From: Vibrio splendidus
Lineage (GTDB): Bacteria > Pseudomonadota > Gammaproteobacteria > Enterobacterales > Vibrionaceae
NCBI RefSeq assembly: GCF_002873455.1
Contig: NZ_MCUN01000015.1
Location: 1 to 56,875, forward strand
Reading direction: 5' to 3'
Length of the DNA stretch: 56,875 nucleotides
Positions within the stretch are counted from its first letter, which is position 1; each line of letters starts with the position of its first letter. Of this stretch, positions 1-7,926 are shown piece after piece. The translations under genes and the position numbers were made by a program. Under the pieces are notes generated by a model, which was given only the letters and a program-made list of their open reading frames with translations, did no database searches and was not told the DNA's origin.

Positions 1-35
1 GAGGTTTTTTCGAATCTGAAGTAATAAAAAGTTTT

Positions 36-112
<77 letters not shown>

Positions 113-133
113 CATCTTCCCTTAGGGGATATG

Positions 134-162
134 AAAAGCCTCAACTTCGGTTGAGGCTTTTT
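134..162 (+). terminator. Rho-independent terminator after tRNA-Trp
   Basis: A 9-bp stem (137-145 with 150-158) closed by a TTCG tetraloop is followed by a T run. It lies inside the element, so the island brings its own terminator for the rebuilt tRNA. The original chromosomal terminator is now at 20337-20365. Confidence 0.9.
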
Positions 163-433
163 GCCATCTAGTATTATGAAAAATAGAGATTTTCAGATCT
201 CCTACCTATCAACCCCATCAAAAGTTCATCGGAAACGTTCATAAAGCCTCTCCAAAACACTTCCGGTACATATCCTGCACTTACAGCTTCAACCTCGTGG
301 TGAGCTATACAGCTATGAATAGCGCTTGCGGCTACCTAGGGCGAATATTGCCAACAAACACCTCTCATAGAAATTCGACAACGGTATGGTCCATATCCGG
401 TCATGTAGCTGGAATCGGTGGTCGATATAATAT
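163..433. other. Non-coding left end of the island
   Basis: About 270 bases between the tRNA terminator and the 3' end of the minus-strand gene. I see no convincing gene, repeat or promoter here. A short plus-strand frame at 297-485 runs into the minus-strand gene and has no ribosome binding site. Confidence 0.5.
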
Positions 434-1225
434 TTATGGTTTGGTAGGAAATACGATTACATTATCTGGTATGCATCCTGACTGATTTTTGATATCCCAC
501 TCTTCGTTTACGGTATTCATCTCTAAGGTGGTGATATCTCCCGACATAGACTGCTTAAGTTGTCGTATACGCTCAGAGATACTTCTAACTTGCTTTTCAT
601 CGTATCCACAGTAGTTTTGTAACCAATGAAACAACATCTGGTTCGCAGGATAAATCATGTATTTAAGCCCTTTATATTGCTTAGGCATGCTATTCATATC
701 CGCATCAAAGCACATAACTTGTTCAGTATCAGGCAAGCATCCGGAGTTTTCAGCTGTATCCTTAAAGAACCAAGTTATTTCGTTGAGATGTGACTGTAAA
801 CTTCTGTCCGAACGAGTAAAGAAGCGGTACTCGTTATTCAACCTTAAGAATTTCTTCAACATCGGGTCAAAAGTATCATCATTCATGATCATTAGATCTT
901 CGCCAAAATACTGTACTAAGTTGGCTATACGTTCAATAAAGTCAGTGATAAATCGTTGGTGCTCACCTTTCTTCAGGTCTACGAAGGTCATTACATAGCG
1001 AGTATTTTTCTCTATAGCAAAGATAATAGGTTTACGCTGGACTCTGATCACATGTACTAACCATTCGCTGATTTCTTTGGGCGTATTGCCGTCGTTATCT
1101 TTTAGATGGTAGATATCATCTGATATCAATTTACAGGGAGTAGGATTGATTGGTGATATCTTTTCTCCTTGTCGAGTTACGGTGAAGAAATCACTAGCAG
1201 CTTTAGTACAGTTGAAAATCAGCAT
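434..1225 (-). CDS. Hypothetical protein, DUF6933-like
   Basis: A 263-residue soluble protein with no signal peptide or membrane segment. The N-terminus begins MLIFNCTKAASDFF, and residues around 50-85 contain the stretch VQRKPIIFAIEKNTRYVMTF. Both recall the DUF6933 family, whose members open with a strand plus CTK and carry a RK..I.....TRY core. The assignment is from memory of the family pattern and is moderate at best; the function of that family is unknown. It is the first island gene, reads toward attL and stands alone, with repeat copy 1 behind its start. No strong ribosome binding site is seen upstream. Confidence 0.7.
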   Translation of the reverse strand: MLIFNCTKAASDFFTVTRQGEKISPINPTPCKLISDDIYHLKDNDGNTPKEISEWLVHVIRVQRKPIIFAIEKNTRYVMTFVDLKKGEHQRFITDFIERIANLVQYFGEDLMIMNDDTFDPMLKKFLRLNNEYRFFTRSDRSLQSHLNEITWFFKDTAENSGCLPDTEQVMCFDADMNSMPKQYKGLKYMIYPANQMLFHWLQNYCGYDEKQVRSISERIRQLKQSMSGDITTLEMNTVNEEWDIKNQSGCIPDNVIVFPTKP

Positions 1226-1392
1226 GGTATGTTTTTTCTAGTTGTTTAAGTTGTATCAGATTAAAGGCTGTTTCAATAAAAGCCAACCTGTAGATAGTAC
1301 GTAAACGACCATGGAGTTATGATTTTCGTCATTAGTATATGCTGTAACCTTTGTCTGTACTGACCACCAACGATAAATCTCAGTCCTTGTTA

Positions 1393-1521
1393 TAGCAATG
1401 TAGGAGTGTTGCCGATGTTCGTTTATTCATGCTGTGGTGATGATTAGAAGTGAGATTACAACGCTGAGCAAAACGAGAATGACGGCAATATACTATTGCT
1501 AAAGACGGCTTCTGAAATTTA
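1393..1521 (+). repeat. Structured non-coding repeat, copy 1
   Basis: First of four same-direction copies (129, 130, 129, 129 nt). Outer stem TAGCAAT 1393-1399 pairs with ATTGCTA 1495-1501; inner stem TTGCCG 1409-1414 pairs with CGGCAA 1483-1488. It shares its 5' arm with copy 2 and its 3' arm, including the tail AAAGAC...CTGAAATTTA, with copies 3 and 4. It fills much of the 424-base gap between the DUF6933-like gene and the integrase; the rest (1226-1392, 1522-1649) shows nothing else that I can name beyond the integrase leader. Confidence 0.8.
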
Positions 1522-1649
1522 CCCCTGAGTCCCACCATAACAATCTACCTCAACGGCTTCCACATACGACCTCCCTCACATTCGAGTATAAGTGTCCCTT
1601 CAAACATATATAAAAATTAAGTGACTGATAGAAATAGGAGTATTTTGTC

Positions 1650-2894
1650 ATGACGCTTAATAGAACAATCAACCTGACCAATTTGATAATGAAAACCTTA
1701 TCTGGTCCCAGTGCTGATTCTCGCTCTAACGATTTGGAGTGGTCTGACGGTGGAGGAGATAATAGTGTAATTGGTTTGAAGGTGCTCGTTGGACGTACTC
1801 AAAATCGACGATTCCATTTACGTTATGTATCACCAGTGAGCCGGAAGAAATCAAGCATCACCATTGCTAGGTGGCCTGATCTCACGGTAGAAGAAGCAAG
1901 AGCTAAAGCGCGTAAGCTCAAGGTACAAATCGCTGAGGGTATTGATCCAAAGATTGAACGAGATTCTCGCTCTGCCGTTGTGATGCCTGATGTTTTCACA
2001 TTCTTCCACGAGACCTATTTACCGTGGGCTAAAACCCGTAAGAAGTCATGGAAAGATGATGAAACACGGTTCTTGCGATGTAAGTCAATCTATAAAATTC
2101 CCATGGATAGGCTCTCAGCACACGCAATCATGAAGCTTCAATCCCACCTCACGACTGAAACTTACAAGGGTAAACCTTACTCTGTTGGGACAAATAATCA
2201 TGTTATCGCGTTAGTTAAGGTGATTTGCTCACTGTCTTCTAAGGTTCTTGATACCCCAAACCATGCGACTAAGGTTTCTTTGATGCCTGTTAATAATGCT
2301 CGGACTCGTTTTCTCGATGTGAACGAGACAGCTCTACTGATAAAGGTTGCTCGTACCTACTACTGTAAGGTGAAGGGCAATCTGATTGCGCTGTTGTGGC
2401 TAACAGGTTGTCGAATATCTGAATTGATGGAGAGGCAGTGGGGTGACGTTTCGTTTGAGGATAGGACACTATTCATCAAAATGACCAAGAATAAGAAACC
2501 ACATTTGGTGTATCTATCGCCATTAATGTTGGAGTTGTTTTCTGAGCTTTGGAAGTTGAAGCAGCCCGGTAATCCGCATGTCTTTCCCGGTAGTCGAGAA
2601 GGGACTCATATCTCACCCCCACGTAAAGCGTTGAAGTTGATACTGGATCACGCTGGTATCGATCCTGAAGGTGTTGTTTTCCACACTGCGAGGCATTCGG
2701 TAGCGAGTAATCTACTGAACTCTGGGATGGATGTTACGTCGGTTCAGCGTGTTTTAAACCATTCAGATATGTCGAGTACCTTAATTTACCGACATTTTGA
2801 TAAAACAGCATTAGAACGTGGAGCGAATGCCTTGTCTGATATGGTCGAGAGAGCAAGTGAGAATCTAGTGTTACCCGAAGCTAAAGTAGTTTGA
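1650..2894 (+). CDS. Tyrosine recombinase/integrase, P4 (DUF4102) type
   Basis: Site-specific recombinase that should integrate and excise the element at tRNA-Trp. The N-terminal arm-binding domain (about residues 40-105, GLKVLVG...RWPDLTVEEARAKARKL...GIDP) is typical of P4/DUF4102 integrases. A core-binding domain follows (about 112-205), then the catalytic domain. Visible catalytic residues are R255 (TGCRISEL), a lysine in the beta-hairpin around 280-283, H345 and R348 (HTAR), H371 (LNHSD) and nucleophile Y380. The length of 414 residues is normal and the active site is complete. The ATG is preceded by AGGAG at good spacing. It has its own terminator at 2916-2952. Confidence 0.95.
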   Translation: MTLNRTINLTNLIMKTLSGPSADSRSNDLEWSDGGGDNSVIGLKVLVGRTQNRRFHLRYVSPVSRKKSSITIARWPDLTVEEARAKARKLKVQIAEGIDPKIERDSRSAVVMPDVFTFFHETYLPWAKTRKKSWKDDETRFLRCKSIYKIPMDRLSAHAIMKLQSHLTTETYKGKPYSVGTNNHVIALVKVICSLSSKVLDTPNHATKVSLMPVNNARTRFLDVNETALLIKVARTYYCKVKGNLIALLWLTGCRISELMERQWGDVSFEDRTLFIKMTKNKKPHLVYLSPLMLELFSELWKLKQPGNPHVFPGSREGTHISPPRKALKLILDHAGIDPEGVVFHTARHSVASNLLNSGMDVTSVQRVLNHSDMSSTLIYRHFDKTALERGANALSDMVERASENLVLPEAKVV

Positions 2895-2915
2895 CCTATA
2901 TATTCTATTAACGAT

Positions 2916-2952
2916 AGCCCCTGAATAGTTAGTTCTATTCAGGGGCTTTTTC
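2916..2952 (+). terminator. Terminator after integrase
   Basis: A perfect 13-bp stem (2916-2928 with 2935-2947), 6-nt loop and TTTTT-like run. It isolates integrase transcription from the small genes that follow. Confidence 0.92.
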
Positions 2953-2980
2953 ATATCTGGAATTTAGATGGAGAGATCGA

Positions 2981-3364
2981 ATGAAAATTGTGAAAAGTCT
3001 TATTGATGCTGAACAGTTGGAGTTGCCCTTACCGATTAAAGAGCAATTGATGTATCAGCTATTGCTTCCTTGGTCTGGTGATCGTGATGAGGCTGAGAAA
3101 TTTTGGGAGGAAGTTTCCACCTGCCTGATCTTGATTGAGCGAGGTGATACCGATCAAGACTTAGCTGACGTAGATGAAGATACCGAGGTCATTCTGTCAT
3201 ATGCGATAGAAAACCCCGAGTTTGTCATTTTGCTACCAGATGAGACTGAACCCTATGTCTTTGCGTGCTGTGTCCATGCTGACGATGGGAGTGGCAGTTT
3301 TGTTATGGGTTCCACGAGTAACGCTACCCAAGCGATTAAAACGTTAATTGAACTGGCTGAATAA
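2981..3364 (+). CDS. Hypothetical acidic protein, 127 aa
   Basis: No family recognised. The protein is markedly acidic (many Asp/Glu around residues 50-85), soluble and has no signal peptide. Residues 35-60 (GDRDEAEKFWEEV..CLILIERGD) look alpha-helical and the C-terminal half looks like a strand-rich fold. The start is preceded by GGAGAGATCGA. It is followed after 12 bases by the next small gene, whose Shine-Dalgarno overlaps its end (TAAGGAG), so the two are very likely co-transcribed. Acidic small proteins in defence-carrying islands are sometimes DNA mimics or anti-restriction proteins; this is only a possibility here. Confidence 0.75.
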   Translation: MKIVKSLIDAEQLELPLPIKEQLMYQLLLPWSGDRDEAEKFWEEVSTCLILIERGDTDQDLADVDEDTEVILSYAIENPEFVILLPDETEPYVFACCVHADDGSGSFVMGSTSNATQAIKTLIELAE

Positions 3365-3376
3365 GGAGAATTTTGT

Positions 3377-3805
3377 ATGAGCCAAAAAGTTGAAAAGGAG
3401 AACGAGGTCGATTCGTTCACCATTGTTAAAGAAGGTCAGAGTCCAAAGCTTAGCCCTAAGTCTGAGAGCTTTCTAGAGTATCAGATTGCCTACAAGGAAG
3501 ATGATCAGGAGTTCTATATACGTGTTTCTAAAAACTCGTCGTCGGGGTTGTTCTCGAACTGCTGGGTGCGTCTTGAAGCTATCTTTACACTGCTCGATGA
3601 TCAGGTAGGTAAAACCCTCAAGTCAGCAGCGTTGAAGCCAGTAATAACAGGTGGAAGTAGTAATTCGTGTGGGTTCTTAGCGGCTATCCTGCGAACTATC
3701 TCTATCCTCGATCCTGTACCCGATAATGTGTTCTTACATCAGGTGTCTGAGCGCTATGAAGTGGTGAAGACTGAGCTTCGAGCACTAGCCTCTAACCCTG
3801 ACTAA
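3377..3805 (+). CDS. Hypothetical protein, 142 aa
   Basis: No family recognised. A soluble protein with a charged N-terminal tail and a core around residues 34-130 (YQIAYKEDDQEFYIRVSKNSSSGLFSNCWV is split by predicted strands). It has no membrane segment or metal motif. The start ATG follows AAGGAGAATTTTGT, a strong ribosome binding site that begins at the stop codon of the upstream gene, which argues for translational coupling. It is probably the second gene of a short operon 2981-4306. Confidence 0.75.
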   Translation: MSQKVEKENEVDSFTIVKEGQSPKLSPKSESFLEYQIAYKEDDQEFYIRVSKNSSSGLFSNCWVRLEAIFTLLDDQVGKTLKSAALKPVITGGSSNSCGFLAAILRTISILDPVPDNVFLHQVSERYEVVKTELRALASNPD

Positions 3806-3865
3806 TCTTTCATACCTAGCCTCGTCCTGAGGCGGTTTACTTAATTATTACAACGAGAATTTATT

Positions 3866-4306
3866 ATGAACTTAACTCTTCAATTTGATGTTGAGCGATT
3901 TTTGCTACCGATTAGCATAGACCTTCAAAATGCTTTAAACCGTATTTGTAACGAGTCGGGAAAGGTGTCGTCCTCAACTCAAGCTGTAACCATCAACTTT
4001 CGAGAGCGTGCTTACTGTCCTGAAAATGGAGGATACCACCCTGTCGAGATTCGTATCACTAGGCTTAATGACCAATGGGTTTTCGATTACATCACGGATT
4101 TTAGTTACTGTGGGTTGATGCCTGAACTTGAGAAAGAAATCGACTTTGATTTTGGTCATGGTGTGGCTTACATCCGTTACATGGGTGAAGTTCCCATCAC
4201 TGAATCCAGTGTCGCTGAGTTCTATTCGATGTGGGAGAGTAATTTTCTGTCGTATTTATCGATGGACTGCTTCGATGAAATTAAGGTAATGGCGGAAGAT
4301 GTATAG
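3866..4306 (+). CDS. DUF2787 family protein
   Basis: A 146-residue protein. The segments VTINFRERAY, GGYHPVEIRI, WVFDYITDFSYCG and PELEKEIDFDFGHGVAY match the DUF2787 pattern: an RD/RE-Y motif, G-GYHPVEIR, YITDFSY and L.KEIDFDF. The family is small, of unknown biochemical function, and typical of integrated elements and plasmids in Vibrio and related marine gammaproteobacteria. The family identification is from recall of these motifs. It is the third gene of the short cluster behind the integrase. Confidence 0.85.
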   Translation: MNLTLQFDVERFLLPISIDLQNALNRICNESGKVSSSTQAVTINFRERAYCPENGGYHPVEIRITRLNDQWVFDYITDFSYCGLMPELEKEIDFDFGHGVAYIRYMGEVPITESSVAEFYSMWESNFLSYLSMDCFDEIKVMAEDV

Positions 4307-4909
4307 TGCTTATTAGTGTTGTGATGAACAGGAACTTGACCGGAGCGAGTAAAGGAAAAATGCTCTGTGGTTTTGTCCTGTTCATCAGTTCATGTGGGTG
4401 AATGTGTGATGGGGTATGAGCTCTTAATTGATAAACCTAACACAAGGATTGTACATCCGTTGTACCGTGTTGGAACGTTTATGTACTGATGGAAACTCCC
4501 ATTGCGTCGGGGGCAATGGGAGGGAATTTGGTGGTGCTAATTTGAAAAGTGTTATCTAGCGGATAATGATTTGGTGAGATCTTATCGGTGCCTCAGCTAT
4601 AAAATTACTGATAAATATGTCATTAATAGTACCCAGCCCGGTGGCAGGTTATTATTCTGTTTAGTTACGTTTGGCGAAAAACAGCATCGTTTTGAGTCTT
4701 CCCTTAACTGGTATCGGTTCCAAGTTAGGTAAAATACCCCAGTACCCATACCTAACATAGAAAGCTTAAAAAGCGCTGTATAGTGGTATCTTTATGACAT
4801 GGAGCGACTACAACAGAGAGCAGAAACAACATTATGTATTGGTGGTTGCATTCCATCTCAACGAACCATCAACAAACCCAACGACGTACTTCAATTAGCT
4901 CACTGCCTT
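4307..4909. other. Non-coding gap with inverted repeats
   Basis: A 603-base convergent gap between the DUF2787 gene (plus) and the WYL gene (minus). It contains a perfect 12-bp inverted repeat (4322-4333 with 4376-4387, TGATGAACAGGA type), a 10-bp stem (4496-4505 with 4513-4522) without a T run, and an 8-bp inverted repeat 4724-4731/4749-4756 (GTTAGGTA). A 25-codon frame from 4324 covers the first repeat but has no ribosome binding site and is not called. The roles of the repeats are unknown. Confidence 0.55.
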
Positions 4910-5833
4910 CTACTTGGTTGAGTCCAGATACGCTTGGAGCTCTTGCTTCAACAAGTAACGTATCCAGTCAGGTGAGAGCACCTCTGCATGAGGTAGCCAC
5001 GTTTTGAGTTTGCGTAGTAATTCTGGAATGTTCTTGGTTTTGTGACTAACCAACACATCACCGGAATCTAGTTCTTTCAACACCCTGAAGTCATCGGCAT
5101 TACCTTCATTTAAGAAAGCTCCCACGCCTTTAGCACTCATCTGTATAAGAACTTCAACGGGATTGAGTCGTTCATCTTCATATCCACAACCATTCAGCTT
5201 CAGCTCAACGCTAGGGTCAGGAGAGTATTTATCCTCGTAACGCATTAACTCACGAATTTTAGCCACTCTGAGTGACTCTAGGCGGTTTCTGTGTGTCCCG
5301 ACAATGAACCACAATCCGCGTTCATTCAACAGTTTGTAGCTGTGGAACTCATCGTAGGTTTTCCCTTCATGGCTAAAGCTAATCACGTTTCGTCGTTGTA
5401 TCGATTCGATAAGCTTCTCGAACACCGAAGCACATTCACTAATGTCCTCGACTTGTGGGTTCTTGAAGAGAAAGGGTGGGGTGGTTTTGTTGTTCAATAC
5501 GCCATTGCTTAGATAGTGCTTACCTGAAAACAAAGTATCGAATCCCATGTTTAACAGCAGGAGAGATAGCTCGTTATTGGTCTGTCTGCCTAAGAACTTA
5601 GGGTCTAACGAGTAACAAGCACCGTCACGTTGTATAGGTAGGTAATTTAACCGTTCATTGAAGTCACGATTTAGCGTCCTTCTTGCTACCCCAAATTCAC
5701 GACTTAAATCTTCTAGATGCAATTTCTCACCTGTATTTAAACGGGTAAGGATAATGCCAAGTCGTTTCGCTAGTTTGTCATGCTCTTTCATTCTACGCAT
5801 TGTAGATAGGTCGCTCGTCAGGTGGTGTCGCAC
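4910..5833 (-). CDS. WYL-domain transcriptional regulator
   Basis: A 307-residue regulator with a winged helix-turn-helix at about residues 20-75 (LHLEDLSREFGVARRTLNRDF). A WYL domain follows at about 140-210, where LLNERGLWFIVGTHR carries the W-F-I-V-G version of the motif, then a C-terminal WCX-like part. This HTH-WYL-WCX order is that of BrxR/CapW-type regulators common in phage defence islands, which repress defence genes until a ligand signal arrives. Here it stands alone between small genes and divergent from a secreted protein gene. The first codon is GTG (5833); ATG at 5800 or 5791 are alternatives and no clear Shine-Dalgarno decides. Confidence 0.88.
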   Translation of the reverse strand: MRHHLTSDLSTMRRMKEHDKLAKRLGIILTRLNTGEKLHLEDLSREFGVARRTLNRDFNERLNYLPIQRDGACYSLDPKFLGRQTNNELSLLLLNMGFDTLFSGKHYLSNGVLNNKTTPPFLFKNPQVEDISECASVFEKLIESIQRRNVISFSHEGKTYDEFHSYKLLNERGLWFIVGTHRNRLESLRVAKIRELMRYEDKYSPDPSVELKLNGCGYEDERLNPVEVLIQMSAKGVGAFLNEGNADDFRVLKELDSGDVLVSHKTKNIPELLRKLKTWLPHAEVLSPDWIRYLLKQELQAYLDSTK

Positions 5834-6059
5834 TGAGAAAGAACCTGATTATTTCTAGCTAATTTTCATAAGGTTACTGATATTGCTATAGCTTTCATTA
5901 GCTACCTCTAGGTATGCCTTACAAGGCATTCATCAATCATTTCAATATTTCTACACCTGAGCGACACACCCTGTCGTTCACCCTCTTTAAACTAATCATC
6001 AATCACGTTAACGCCGTCTCTTATAAGCGGCGTCATTACGTATTTAAGGAAAAACAAAA

Positions 6060-6326
6060 ATGAAAACATCAATCATCCTGCTAGGTTTAACTTCGCTTTT
6101 CGCATCTTCAGTATTCGCAGGTGGCACGTTCGGAGGGAATCCGGGCGATATCTCGAAAATGAAAGAACTACTAGAGCCACAATGGAATGGTAAAGCAGGT
6201 ATTCAGAACACATCATCTTACGGTGTCATCGTGCAATGGAAAGCCGATGTCTGCGGAACAATGAATGGTCATGTTACTGATGTGACTCAATGCGGCTCAG
6301 ATACCCCGAAAGGTAAAGCACAATAA
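6060..6326 (+). CDS. Small secreted protein, 88 aa, unknown
   Basis: It begins with a clear Sec signal peptide (MKTSIILLGLTSLFASSVFA, probable cleavage after A20). The mature part is about 68 residues, glycine-rich at its start (GGTFGGNPGD), with two cysteines (in ADVCGT and TQCGSD) that could form a disulfide. No family recognised. A good ribosome binding site (AAGGAAAA) precedes the ATG. A long hairpin follows it directly. An exported small protein on a polymerase-bearing island is unexplained; periplasmic inhibitor, entry exclusion or lysis-related roles cannot be told apart. Confidence 0.8.
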   Translation: MKTSIILLGLTSLFASSVFAGGTFGGNPGDISKMKELLEPQWNGKAGIQNTSSYGVIVQWKADVCGTMNGHVTDVTQCGSDTPKGKAQ

Positions 6327-6331
6327 GTTTT

Positions 6332-6408
6332 GTTGCGGAGCTTGGCTCTAGATATCTCAGTTTCGAAATTGGAACTCTCTAGGCTGAGGTATCAATGAGC
6401 TCCGCAAC
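6332..6408 (+). other. Long imperfect hairpin between two small genes
   Basis: An 11-bp perfect outer stem (6332-6342 with 6398-6408) encloses a second 10-bp stem (6351-6360 with 6384-6393, one G.U pair). There is no T run after it, so it is not a plain terminator. It may be an RNA processing or attenuation element between the secreted protein gene and the zinc-ribbon gene. Confidence 0.65.
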
Positions 6409-6440
6409 ACTCTAATCAACCAACAAGAAGGAGCCTTTAC

Positions 6441-6542
6441 ATGGCGATTAAATCAATTACAACACTCGTTACAACCTGTCCTGCATGTGGTGAACGTGCT
6501 TATGATGATGGTAGCTGTCAGGTGTGCGGTCACTCTCACTAA
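6441..6542 (+). CDS. Tiny zinc-ribbon protein, 33 aa
   Basis: A 33-residue frame with an excellent ribosome binding site (AGAAGGAGCC, 7-8 bases before the ATG). It carries two CxxC knuckles, CPAC at residues 13-16 and CQVC at 26-29, spaced as in rubredoxin-like or zinc-ribbon modules. A dedicated terminator follows at 6565-6597. The small size, strong start signal and paired cysteines make a real gene likely. The function is unknown; such minimal ribbons bind zinc and can act on RNA polymerase or nucleic acids, but that is inference. Confidence 0.72.
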   Translation: MAIKSITTLVTTCPACGERAYDDGSCQVCGHSH

Positions 6543-6564
6543 AGTTGTATTGGTAAAAATCTAT

Positions 6565-6597
6565 GGGGCGTATTCTTAATTGAGTACGCCCCTTTTT
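6565..6597 (+). terminator. Terminator after zinc-ribbon gene
   Basis: An 8-bp G+C-rich stem (GGGGCGTA 6565-6572 with TACGCCCC 6585-6592) followed by TTTTT. Confidence 0.88.
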
Positions 6598-6623
6598 CAT
6601 ATCTATAGGAAAGGAGAATCGTG

Positions 6624-6818
6624 ATGAAAGCATATGATCGAGTCATGCCTCAACAACGATGGTTTAAGCCTAGCGTTTCAACTGGATTGAAGGGAGCACA
6701 GTACGGGACTGCACTGGGAGCGAGGTTTGGGGCTCAAGGCGTTGTCCTCGGTGGTGCAATCGGGTTTGTCAGTGGAGCCTTAATCGGTGGTGTTCTGGAT
6801 GAGCTAGACGTTCTCTAG
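6624..6818 (+). CDS. Small glycine-zipper protein, 64 aa
   Basis: ATG 6624 is preferred over GTG 6621 because AAGGAG ends 7 bases before it. Residues about 18-58 form a glycine-rich hydrophobic stretch (GLKGAQYGTALGARFG, then VVLGGAIGFVSGALIGGVL) with repeated GxxxG spacing. This is the pattern of glycine-zipper membrane proteins and of some pore-forming peptides and holin-like proteins. It has a short basic N-terminus and an acidic end (DELDVL) and no cleavable signal. It could be a small membrane-associated protein, bacteriocin-like peptide or toxin; the sequence does not decide. Confidence 0.7.
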   Translation: MKAYDRVMPQQRWFKPSVSTGLKGAQYGTALGARFGAQGVVLGGAIGFVSGALIGGVLDELDVL

Positions 6819-6942
6819 CTATTGAAGGAGTGGGGGTAACTCTGCTTCTTTTTTCTTACGTTGATGATTCAGAGTTCGTATTGACGACGGCTTCGATATG
6901 TCGAGTTCAGCTGACATTAGAGATAAATTTCACAACTAGTGT

Positions 6943-7072
6943 TAGCAATGTAGAAGTGTTGCTGATGTTCGTTTCTTTATCTAGTCACGATGATTCACTT
7001 TGTCATTGCTGCGATCATTCCGTTCTAAATTCAGCACTGTCCCATTGCACTAAAAACAATGTGTGAAATTTA
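6943..7072 (+). repeat. Structured non-coding repeat, copy 2 (diverged)
   Basis: The 5' arm TAGCAATGTAG.AGTGTTGC matches copy 1 nearly base for base; the 3' end (CATTGCACTAAA...GTGAAATTTA) aligns with the tails of copies 1, 3 and 4. Length is 130 nt, one more than the others. The outer stem keeps 6943-6950 with 7043-7052 through a 2-nt bulge; the inner stem is weak, so this copy is decaying or has changed its fold. It lies in a 627-base gap (6819-7445) with no other gene; the remainder is A+T-rich and may hold the promoter for 7446. Confidence 0.7.
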
Positions 7073-7445
7073 GTGTAACAGGGTTTGGTTTTGTTGCTTC
7101 TAAGTAGTACAGCTTTACGTTGTTCAGACGTATCCAGTCTATAAGAAGAGATTTGTTGGTTAATATTTGTTCGATCAGATAAGGAAGAGAAATTATTTTA
7201 ACAAATGGAGTCTTGTTTATGCATTCAGAATTATTTCGTATGTTTTTTGTTCGAGGAAGTTTTACGGCAAGAAGAAGGCGCAAACCGTCTTCATTAAAAT
7301 ATCGCTATTCACCATTTTGGTTTTTTAGTCATTTCAAATTTAAATAGTCATTGTTTATCAGTAACTTGCGTTTATTTGTGTGTTGATCATATATGTTTGA
7401 TAGGGGTATGCTAAGCATTCTTTAAACAACAGAGGTACTGAAAAA

Positions 7446-7907
7446 ATGACACGTAAGACTAAGAAAAAGGGGGTCATCTTGACACTTGATAAACATACTT
7501 TGGCATTGAAGCTGATCGCTTCGATTATCCGATTGAAAGATTTATACATCCTTCTGGATGGCAAGGGACGTCAAATCTCCTATGTCAAACTGACGGGTGA
7601 AGAAGGTAAGGCGGTTGCTGATGCCGACGTATGTACCCAAGAGATTATTAAATCAGACAGTTTTATTGAGCTAGGTAACGGTAATCACGTTCGTTGCTCT
7701 ACTATCGAGGCGGTCGAGACTTGTAATGGCCGAGAGCACAAGGGCATTCTGATCAGAGGTGAGGGTGATGCGATATTGAATTTCTTACCTATCCCTCAAT
7801 CGGAAATCCGCGAGAAGGTAGCTGATGCATTGCATGATGCGCTGGTTTCTTATGAAGCGGGTAAGTTTGTACAACCAGATCTAACTAAAATTCTATCAAC
7901 TCACTAA
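7446..7907 (+). CDS. Hypothetical protein, 153 aa
   Basis: No family recognised. The N-terminus is strongly basic (MTRKTKKKG), the middle is mixed alpha/beta and the C-terminus (SEIREKVADALHDALVSYEAG) is helical. There is no signal peptide or metal motif. It opens the block 7446-11291 that ends with the DNA polymerase gene and starts after repeat copy 2. The gene after it begins 19 bases downstream, so the two are likely co-transcribed. A basic, small protein next to a replicase could be a nucleic-acid binding accessory factor; this is conjecture from position only. Confidence 0.75.
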   Translation: MTRKTKKKGVILTLDKHTLALKLIASIIRLKDLYILLDGKGRQISYVKLTGEEGKAVADADVCTQEIIKSDSFIELGNGNHVRCSTIEAVETCNGREHKGILIRGEGDAILNFLPIPQSEIREKVADALHDALVSYEAGKFVQPDLTKILSTH

Positions 7908-7926
7908 TCGTAAACAGGTAAATGAT

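Noticed and set aside
297..485. 62-codon plus-strand frame at the left end of the island
   Set aside because: It runs into the end of the minus-strand DUF6933-like gene, lacks a ribosome binding site and has no recognisable features.
4324..4401. 25-codon frame over the 12-bp inverted repeat
   Set aside because: No Shine-Dalgarno and no conserved pattern; better explained by the inverted repeat itself.
6830..7066. 78-codon plus-strand frame
   Set aside because: It coincides with repeat copy 2; the repeat has no shared reading frame among its four copies, so it is non-coding.
7050..7564. Two minus-strand frames (77 and 68 codons)
   Set aside because: They lie in A+T-rich spacer or overlap the start of the gene at 7446 and show no start signal.
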